Source: Lyophyllum atratum (taxonomy: Eukaryota; Basidiomycota; Agaricomycetes; Agaricales; Lyophyllaceae). Taken from it: a DNA stretch of 64,000 nt. The notes under the pieces were generated by a model. The model saw only the letters and a list, made by a program, of their open reading frames with translations, was not told the origin of the DNA and did no database searches. The stretch spans positions 1,612,001 to 1,676,000 of the forward strand of contig JACGCN010000009.1 in NCBI GenBank assembly GCA_014905825.1, written 5' to 3'. Position 1 is the stretch's first letter; each line of letters starts with the position of its first letter. Positions 55,689 to 64,000 of this stretch are shown here, one piece after another. The position numbers were made by a program, and so were the translations under genes.

Positions 55689-58326
55689 TTAGTGCGACGC
55701 CTTAATAAGATCCGCCGCCTTCTCCGCAACCCCATAAAGCGTCGACGACAAATGCGCGCTAACCTGCATCGGCATAACCGACGCATCCACCACCCGCACA
55801 TTCGTCGTATCATACACCTTCAGCTGCGCATTCACCACACCTACAAAACACCCCCCAAGTACACCCATCAGCATCTCCACCCAACTTAAGAAAGGGGGGG
55901 AAAGGAAAGGAAAGGAACGCACCACCAAGCGAACGCCGCATCATCGCAGCGGTGCCCACAGGATGCGCGACGGAGACGTAATTACTCTGGATCCACGACT
56001 TCCACGCCGCGTCCGTCCGCGCTGGGCGTTATCCGGCACCGCGCCAGCTGGCTTCGTCTCGCCGCCGACAAGTAACTGTACCCCACCCAACACATACCCC
56101 ATCAGAAACGCGAGGAAGATAGAAAGAGGAGAGGAGCAAGTACCTGAGAGGCGCCGTGCTCAAGATCTTGCGGGACAGACGCGCGGTGGCGACTTGTATA
56201 TCCATGTCGATGTCCGCGTTGAAGTAGCCCACTTTGATCGCGGGTAGGTGAATGGGTTCGTGCTCTACACCACCCACCGCATCAGCTCAATATCCCACGA
56301 CAGAGCAAGCAGAGGGGGGGGTACACACCGTGATCTTGACAGTCCCGCGGGAGAAGGGAAGGAGAGGCCACATGATGATCCCAAGCGTGCTACACCACCC
56401 CACCCGCACATCAGTAAAGCCATCCACAAAGGGCCAGGGGGGGAGGAAAAAACGTACTCAGGGTATCCCGTATCATAAAAGATCTCCGAAACAGGCGCTG
56501 CAACCCACTTCAACATCCTCATATACATTCATGAAGGAACGAACCACCCACCCTTAGTATCAATAATCAACCCCGCCTGCACCCTAAACACCTCCTCCAG
56601 CGCCTCCGCGCTCATCCCCGCCCCCGCCTGGCTCGCCGCCCACCCCGGTATGCCAGCCCGCATCTTGAGGGCGGTGGCGTTGGCAGAGCTCCCGAAGAGC
56701 TCGTAGAGGTTCGGGAAGGCGATGGCGTTGGAGGGGCCGCGCCCGCCGAGGTCGAAGCCGTTGCTCCGGGCGCCGAGGGCGGATTGGGACTTTGAAAGGG
56801 GTGTTAGTTATATCTTATGCTCAGGGGGGAAAGGAAGGGGAGGAGGGAGGAGGGGGGGAGGGAAATGCACCTGTTCTTGAAGGTTCCGCCCGACAGTCTT
56901 AAGATCAATACGCGTAGTGATGTTCAGCGGGCCCAGAACCGCAGAGTCCCCAACACCAGAGAGCTGGAGCAGCTGCGGAGTCTATCCTCATCCCACCTCA
57001 GTCAATTCCAAGGACCGCATATATCGAAGGGAGGCGAACCACGTACCATGATAGCGCCAGCAGCGACGATGACCTCCAGACGCGCTTTCGCCGTGTATCG
57101 CGTTGCACCGCCCGTGGTGGGGGCGAATTCGACGCCTGTGGCTGTGAGTGGGAGGGTTGAGCCGGACCAGTTGATCTTGGTGACCTACAGGGGGCAGGGG
57201 CGATCAGAAAAGGAGAACGAGACAGGGGAGAGGGGCGGGAGGAGGGAGAAGGGAGAAGGGAAAGGGAAAGGTACCTGGTGTTTGGTGAGGGTGAGCCAGT
57301 TGGTACGGACGCTCTCGACGGGGGTGAGGTACGCCTGTGGCGCGGACGAGCGGTGGCCCTGGTCGTGCCAGTTGACAGTCTGCTCACATGTCAGAAACGA
57401 GGGATCAGAAATCGAGAAGTGAGAAGAGGAGGGGATGACGTACGATGGGGGTGATGGAAACGCAGTTGGGCGTGCCGCCGTTCAAGTCCTTATAGCGCTT
57501 GATCCCAGTGAGCCCAACGATAGTGTTGATGAAGCTGGTCTGCTGCGGTCCGCCGTACATCGACCCGGGTTCGGGGAAGGTGACCTGGACGGGGCCGTTG
57601 TAGCCATGGTAGGAGTCGATGTACTGCGCGCCCTTGTTGGCTTGTTCGGGATTGGGCGGCGAGAAGGTTTCCGACTGGGTGTGACTTGAGTGTCAAAGAG
57701 GCTCAGAAAGGGGTGAAAAGTTTCGATGCGTACCTTCTTCATGTAACTGAAGAGCCCATTCCAGTTCCAGCCCACGCTCGCCTCGGACGGCTCAAGAAGC
57801 GTCGACCACGCGTCGTACTGCTCCTTCGTCCCACGGGTGTACGCCCCTCCATTGATGGACGCTGCGAACCAAACGTCAGTCCCCCCCTTCGTCCATCCAA
57901 CGCGTCAAACCACTCACAGCCACCACCAAACGTCTTCCCACTACGTATCCACACCGTCAGCACATCACCCCATACCACACACAAGTTACAAACTCACCCC
58001 GATATCCTCTTCCCGCTCTCGGCAGGCCACGACCAGTCCAGATCCGATCCAAAGAACTGCCCATAGTTGTAAATATCGTATACACGCGGGTCCAGTCTGT
58101 TGTCTGCGCCGGCCTCGATCAGCAGCACCGTCTTCCCCGCGTTCTCTGCGAGGCGCGCGGCGACGGTCGTGCCTGTGAGGCCTCCGCCCACGACGATGTA
58201 GTCGAAGGTCTGGCCGTTTGCGGCGCTGGCGGAGGTGGTGACGCCTGACGCGCGTTTGTTCAGATGCGGGGAGGCGGCGCTGTAGCCGGCGAGGCCCAGG
58301 AGGAGGTAGGGCAGCGGGGCGAGCAT
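55689..58326 (-). CDS. secreted GMC oxidoreductase (aryl-alcohol oxidase-like)
   Basis: The ATG at 58,326 starts a signal peptide (MLAPLPYLLLGLAGYSAASP). The FAD motif follows: FDYIVVGGGLTGTTVAARLAE and VLLIEAGADN, then DWSWPAESGKRISG and the KTFGGG-type loop after an intron. Further exons hold the substrate part (GFDLGGRGPSNAIAFPNLYE). The C-terminal active-site block is WIQSNYVSVAHPVGTAAMMRRSLGG, with NVRVVDASVMPMQVSAHLSSTLYGVAEKAADLI. The His in AHPVGTAAM and the His in SAHLSS fit the GMC catalytic pair. The enzyme oxidises alcohols and makes hydrogen peroxide outside the cell, as aryl-alcohol and related oxidases do in wood decay. I see no frame break. The exact exon count is not settled. 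The gene sits between two inverted arms. Confidence 0.88.
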
Positions 58327-58378
58327 TGGGGGGAGGGGAGGGGAGGTGGAGATGGGGGAGGAGGAGGGGTTAGGCTGG

Positions 58379-58385
58379 TTTTATA
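58379..58385 (-). promoter_or_regulatory. TATA box of the GMC gene
   Basis: The minus-strand TATAAAA lies about 55 bases before the ATG at 58,326. A purine/pyrimidine-biased leader rich in CCTCC separates them. Confidence 0.55.
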
Positions 58386-58794
58386 TGGGTGTGCCTAGGC
58401 CCTAGGACGTAAGGGAGGGCAATGCAGATCATGTGGAGATGTCGGGTTCGTAGGGCCGCGTACGTCGATGCGACGTTTCATCTTCGCATGGGTCGCGATT
58501 AACGGCGTATTTTGGATTCCCCTCTCTCCCTCCTTTCAGTTCTAGCAAATATCAACTGTTAGACTCGGATAATGAACGAGCTCGAGGGGACAGCTCACCC
58601 ATTGGAACTTGGTAAAAATCTTGAATTTGGTCATCGCTTGACAACGGCTTGAAGATTATGGATCACGAGCGGTCATTGAAGACCGACGTTGCCACCACAG
58701 ACGCCGGCGGTCACGCCTATCACCACTCCTCGCATCCCTCTCTCCCTCAGCCTCCTGTCCTCTCCTGTCCTGCGTTCCCACGTCACATCGCAAG
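58386..58794. other. upstream region of the GMC gene
   Basis: No gene and no further recognisable site. Confidence 0.3.
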
Positions 58795-59175
58795 GCTTGG
58801 CGGCGGCCTTCCGACCCCGCTGGAAAAGGTCCTATACTCCAGTCTTGTGGTTCCCGCCTTGACCACGCATCGAGACCCCCGACTAGAGGACTGTACTTGT
58901 GGGGTTTGGGTACGGCTGATAACAACGGACGGTGGCGAACCCTTCAGAATGGTCACGAAGCCGGCTCTTGGTCGCGGTGTTAGTGCGTCCTCGGCTTGTG
59001 TCGATCATCAATCGCCTACAATCTAATCTATGACTTCAAAATTTGTCACAGGACGCTATCCAACATGATACCCAGCGCCCATAGGACATCCATAAAGATG
59101 GAGCGTTGTAGGGACAAGGTTCACAATACTAGGCAAGTACCTCGCATGATATCGTTCTCTCGACCAAAATACACG
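58795..59175. repeat. right arm of a long inverted repeat around the GMC gene
   Basis: This is the partner of the arm at 54,903-55,295 in reverse orientation. The two arms enclose about 3.5 kb holding only the GMC gene. Arms are diverged by scattered substitutions and small indels. Confidence 0.8.
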
Positions 59176-60637
59176 TTTACGACTATGGATATTATCAGGT
59201 TTCACCCGCCTGCTCAGCGCTCAGCCTTCGCATCGAGGTGGATGTCTTTCAGAAAGGCTGTGACAATCGCTGAGGATTACTCCTGATATCAGTTCACCTG
59301 GAAAACCGCTGTCTTAGGTGATTTTGGTTTCTCTGAGGACTACATCTGACGTAGCTTCCGCTTCCGGTGTCATGTATCCGTCGTTATCTGTGGCTGGGAG
59401 AATGAGGAAGCCAGCTGAATATTATCATCATACCGTGCGGTTATGCTCAAGGCCCCATTTCACCGTTTGATTCAGGGTTCATATACATATTCCGAGACTT
59501 CTCATCTCCCCTTTCTCTCCTATATTATAGCGTGTCTGGCGTTGTTCCCGCTCTTACACCTCCACCCCATCCCATCCACTATTTTAAAACCCCGCGCTCA
59601 AGTACATCCTGCCCTCTACGACCAGCGCCATTGCACACAACACCTCGACCCGTAGCTCCCAACCCCGCCCAGTGCCTCGCCAACAACACCTCCCCAAACC
59701 AAACCACACCCCCAACCTCCACCATACTCCTCACCCTCCTCATCCTCCTCACCCACCGCATCCTCCAGCTCCTCCTCCTCACCTCCTGCCTCCTCCTCCT
59801 CCTCCCCATCTTCCTCCCCCTCATCATCTTCGTCCGACTCGTGCACTATCTCTTGGAGCTGGCGAAACCTGTACTGGACCCGGTGGAGCATGTGGTGAAT
59901 TCGGCGGTGGATTTGTTGGCGAGAGCGGTTGTTATGGCTGTGTTTAGTCCGTACGCGGCTCCGTAGACCGTGGGGAGAGTCTGACACGTTCACCTATGTC
60001 AAAGAGCTTGGGGTCCAATCCGCCTTGCCCTTCTCCCTTCACGTTCATTGGCTCCGCCTCCGTCTCTGCCACAGTCTTCCCAGTCCTCTCCTCGATCATC
60101 GCTGACGTCCAAGGGCATCGACTCGCATTTCCACGACACCCACTGTGACTGGATCCACATCAGCACTGAGCACCGATAAGTACAAGTACGAGTAGGTCCC
60201 ACGTCGGACCACGCGACATGTTGTAGTAGCAGTACAGTAACAGTACCCAGCTCTACCCTCCACCATCTCAATATATCGGGTTATTACGTACCTCACCAAC
60301 GACCAATGTCCTTCCACCTTACACATCGCATAGGGCCAAGGATCCCGACAACCCCAGCAGTCCTAGTCAACCTCCGAGTCCAAGAGCGCAAGACTAGGAA
60401 ACACGTATCATTCCGGTGGGTACATACCGTACGTAGACTAAGATAAAATAAAGATCGCACACGGCGCATACATAACTCGGATATCCAAAAAGAAAACTCA
60501 AAAGAAAAGAAATTAATCATTCCCGCAAGGGCTCCCTCTCCCCCGCCTTCTCCCTTCACCTCCCCCAACCAACCTGACCTAACCAGAACCACAACCCCCC
60601 CTCCCCACTCCCACTCCCACCCCCCCTCACACGCCTC
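59176..60637. other. gene-poor stretch with a Leu-rich open frame
   Basis: A plus-strand frame (59,532-59,966, no ATG at its start) encodes a very Leu-rich hydrophobic segment made from CTCCTC repeats. The minus strand reads the same repeats as Glu runs. Neither has splice support, so I do not call a gene. Confidence 0.3.
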
Positions 60638-63025
60638 TCACTGCTCCCTCGCCAAAACCACAATACTCAAACTCGCCAGCATCACCACCACCGCGACCGG
60701 GCCCGCAACCTCAAGAAAGCCAACCCTAAAAGACGCGCGACACATCGAGGGAGATAGAGAGGGGGTTGTGTGTCAGGGAATCAGGTAGTCAGGGAGTCAG
60801 GGAGTCAAGGAATCAGGTAGCCAGGGGACGGAAAAAGCGAGGTCTATGCGCATAGGGAGTCGGAAGGCAACAAGGAAAGGCAGTTCTCACGAGGTTATCC
60901 GCAACTTTCTCAGCATGTCTCCCCATGACGCCCCGTGCCCGTAGTGGGGCGGGTCGGAAAGGTCGAAGGACCCGGGCATTTGTAGCTCGCGCTCGTGGTC
61001 CTCGTTGGCGTCGTTGGGGGACAGCATTGATTCGGGCTCGTCGTGGATCTGGGTGTTGGTGGGTGAGCTGGGGTTGGAGTTTGGGTTTGGGTTGGTGTTG
61101 GTGTTGCTGGCGGAATTGGTGTTGGTGTGGGCGTTGCTGGCGGAGTTGTTGTTAGTGTCGGAGTTGGTGTCAGGGTCAATATCGGCGTTGCTCTTGCTAT
61201 TGCTCTTGTCGTCCTTCTCCTTCTCCTTCTCCGCCACAGCCTCGAGTACAGGCGTCGGCGGCCTCACATGCGGCGGCAGATGCACCTCAGGCTTCCTCCT
61301 CAACTCATGCCCCTTACTCGGCACATCCAACCTCTCCCCCTCCTCCTCCCTCGGCGTCGTCACAGTCACATGCTCATTCGTCCCCGGATCCGCCCTCCCC
61401 TCCTCCCCCTCCTCATCCGAATCCAACCACCCCCCGCTAGTCTTACTCCCCCCCGTCGCCCCCGTACTCGCCCGACTCACGCCTGAGAGCCCCGAGCCGA
61501 GCCGATTCAAAGCCCTCGCAGACGCGATAGCACTCTTCCACCGCGCGCGCGGGTCGAAGTGGTCGCGCAGCCCGTGGGAGAGGTCGTGCTCCGCCGAGGG
61601 CTCGTGGGTGGTGAGCCAGCGGTGGGAGGCGGCTTCGGCGGCTGTGGGGCGTTTGGCGGGGTCGGGCTGGAGGAGGGTTCTGATGAAGTCTTTGGCTGCC
61701 AAAACGGTAACAGGCTTGGATCAGCAAGGGGGAGGGGAGGGGAGGGGAGAGGGGGAGTACCTTCTTTAGACACGTTCTTCCAGTATCGGTCGTGAAACTC
61801 GATCTTGGCCTCCGTCGTCTCCCGTATCAGGACCTTCACGTCTTCTGACCGGAAAGGTGAGTATCCGCACAGCAGCACGTACGTGATGATCCTGGCGAAT
61901 TGTTAAATTACAAAAATAGAAGGTGATCATGGATGACGCACCCAGTGGACCAGATGTCCACGGCTTTGCCGTGCCCGTCTTTGTTTAGAACTTCCGGCGC
62001 GACGTACCCGAAGCTCCCTGCGAGCGAGTGGAGTTGTTCTTCGGGGGAGTGGAGGTGTTTCGCACTGCGTGGGAGGGAAGGGTGGTTGGTTGGTAAGGCT
62101 GGACTGTATGCGCGGGGCAGGGGGAGGGGACGTACATTCCAAAGTCGGCGATGACGATGTCGCTGTCGGGCTCTTTAGTGCGGTAGAGGATGTTTTCGGG
62201 TCTGTTGGTGTATGCGTTGTAAGCGGGGAGGAGGAGGAGGGGGAGGATGGATATACGACGTACTTCAGGTCCCGGTGCACGATATCGTGCTCGTGTAAGT
62301 ATTTGACTCCGGACAAAATAGACCTGTGTATACCCTTAAGCTATTTTCCATCGTGAAAAGAAGCGAGAATGAACGCACCGTACAACAGCCACCGCGTCCT
62401 GCTCTGTGAACTTCCCCTTCTGCAAGATCCGCTCAAACAGCTCCCCCCCAACCGCAAGCTCGAACGACAAGTAATACTTCGTGCGCGACTCGAACCATTC
62501 ATAGAACTTGACCTATCACCTCTCTCTCAGTACTCATGCGTCCTCTCAAGTTAAAGTTACCGCGGCAGGAGAAGACGTACGATGTTGGGATGGTCCAGCC
62601 CCTTGAGCACCTCCATCTCGCCCCACACGCTCGCCTCGTTCCCTTTGACCTTCTTCTTCGGGATCATCTTGAGCGCGACGTCCTTTACGATCCCGCTCGT
62701 CTCGCCCTTGCTGTTGCTGCCTGAGTTTGAGCGCGCGTTCGAGGCGCTGCCTGCGCCTTCTCCTGCTCCTGCGGACGCACCGCGCTCGGCTACGGCAACC
62801 TGCTCAGGAGGGACATGCCAGCTCGCGCGCTAGAAAACAGGATAGGATACACCGTCAGCTCATCTCGTGGGTCTGGGTCTGGGGTCTAGAAGCGCTGCGG
62901 CAGCGATAACGTACCGCGACTTTGCCAAACGTGCCCGTACCGAGCACCTGGTGGATCTGATAGTACTTCTTCTTGCCGAAGCTGGGCGGTTGGGGGAGCA
63001 ATCCCTCAGGAATAGATAGTTTCAT
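60638..63025 (-). CDS. CAMK-type Ser/Thr protein kinase with a possible C-terminal membrane tail
   Basis: The ATG at 63,025 ([20 protein letters not shown]) leads into the kinase domain: Gly loop [11 protein letters not shown], an inserted Ala/Ser-rich segment, [10 protein letters not shown] with the ATP lysine, and [13 protein letters not shown]. Next come [13 protein letters not shown] with the catalytic Asp, [35 protein letters not shown], and a [18 protein letters not shown] end. It resembles fungal Ca2+/calmodulin-dependent kinase I. The C-terminal region is long and rich in Asn/Ser/Thr/Pro repeats ([18 protein letters not shown]). The frame can stop at 60,887. A donor at 60,890 and acceptor at 60,726 instead add an exon coding [20 protein letters not shown], a likely transmembrane helix, ending at 60,638. 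I see no clear calmodulin-binding helix. Confidence 0.85.
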
Positions 63026-64000
63026 TATTCGCGGCCTTAGACGCCCTCGTGAGAATGTCGATTCAGAGTTGGAGAGTTCAAGTTAGCCTAGCTTCAAGTC
63101 CTTTAGGGGTTCCAGCGAGGGAGTAGCCTGTGCGCAAAAAAGCCGAGATGGAGGGGGGCAGCGTCGTCAGGAGTAGTCCGTATGGTCGTGGAGACAAGTC
63201 AAGACCTCGCAATCTTCTTGTGAGATATTGCGGCATGACATCAAAAACACGCGAACATATGAGTGCTTATGTAATCTCGGGCCTGGCTTGAGTCCGAAGT
63301 CTTTGACGGGGACCTTGCTTGAGTCTCGAGCGGCGAGGTGGTTAGTAATAGTGCGGCGCTTGGATTGACAGCGTGGAATATTTGTGGCGTGCCAGGTGAA
63401 GTCGCGAGCGGCGAGTCCTGGCCATCGGCCTGAACGCCGCGTCAGGGGGGGGTCGCGTAGCCTCCACGTGATGAAGATGATCGAGCACGCGTCGTCGCGA
63501 GGGCCAAATCCGGGGTCGAAATGAACCCTCAAATTATTTCGAACAGCCTCCTCCTCCCACTTAAGTAGGGTCGACGCAACAATATCCCAAGTGCCCATCG
63601 GTACTAACAAGTATGATCATACCGAGATCTCAAATATGCTCGGGACCCCGAGCGTCCGTGGGACAGACTCAGTACACACGTCTATGGCTAACCCGATGCC
63701 TGCTTAGACTCTATCCGAAACATGGTCCGACTCTGGTCGCGCGTCGGATCCGTGGTTTGTACATGTGCGGTTCGTCCACTCAGTCTTGTTATGGCATGGC
63801 ACTGAGAATCGGTCCACGACAGTCGAGCAGGCCTGCAAGTTCTGAAAAGGTAGCATCAGCTCTGCAACCTCGTCCACCTTCACCTGTGTATACCCTAACG
63901 CGACGGTCGTACCAGTCATCAATATCAATGCCATGACCGCGATATCCTCACCTCGTCTTGCACTTCGGTGCGGGTACGCCGACAAAGTCGTCAAATCCCG
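63026..64000. other. intergenic to window end
   Basis: No gene is supported. Open frames on either strand (for example minus strand 63,610-63,167) lack motifs and splice agreement. Confidence 0.3.

Noticed and set aside
59532..59966. Leu-rich membrane-like frame
   Set aside because: It begins at a non-ATG codon and is built from CTCCTC repeats; the opposite strand reads as Glu runs. Low complexity explains it.

Overview
The window looks like a piece of an Agaricomycete (mushroom-forming basidiomycete) genome. Genes are dense in short introns, about 45-65 bases each. They include families I know from these fungi: an RTC1/WDR24 WD40-RING protein, F-box proteins with leucine-rich tails, a Gln/His-rich Zn2Cys6 regulator, a small secreted Cys-rich protein, a GMC oxidoreductase, a GH31 glucosidase and a lineage-restricted protein resembling DUF6698. 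I see no bacterial-type operons, rRNA, tRNA or CRISPR.

Layout. 1-10 kb is a broken, rearranged region. It holds the 3' end of a 2OG-Fe(II) oxygenase-like gene, two halves of one ABCC transporter in opposite orientation, an F-box gene, a 1,020-bp element with terminal inverted repeats, and a decayed bromodomain gene. 10-13.3 kb has a Cys-motif protein with a SUMO-interacting-motif-like tail and the DUF6698-like gene. 13.5-14.6 kb is a decayed tandem array of about 181 bp. 16-18.6 kb carries an intact aldo/keto reductase (copy A) plus pieces duplicated from the 46-53 kb region. 20.5-27 kb is mostly low-complexity and duplicated DNA around the Zn2Cys6 gene. 28.5-45 kb is ordinary genic DNA: secreted protein, alpha-glucosidase, F-box/LRR, uridine phosphorylase-like protein, HMG-box regulator and peroxisomal dienoyl-CoA reductase. 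45.7-53.2 kb holds RTC1 and a frameshifted aldo/keto reductase (copy B), with degenerate fragments of both between them. 53.5-54.5 kb has a small secreted precursor with three near-identical Cys-Trp-rich repeats. 54.9-59.2 kb is a GMC oxidoreductase between two inverted arms of about 380 bp. 60.6-63 kb is a CAMK-type kinase.

The strongest candidate for something undescribed is the 133-residue secreted precursor at 53,500-53,960. It carries three C-(Q/R)-P-W-E-W-W-C units. The best structural finding is that one inversion with breakpoints near 1,450 and 6,730 would rejoin the split ABC transporter. All exon boundaries were read by eye from splice signals and reading frame. Family names come from motif recognition, not from searches.
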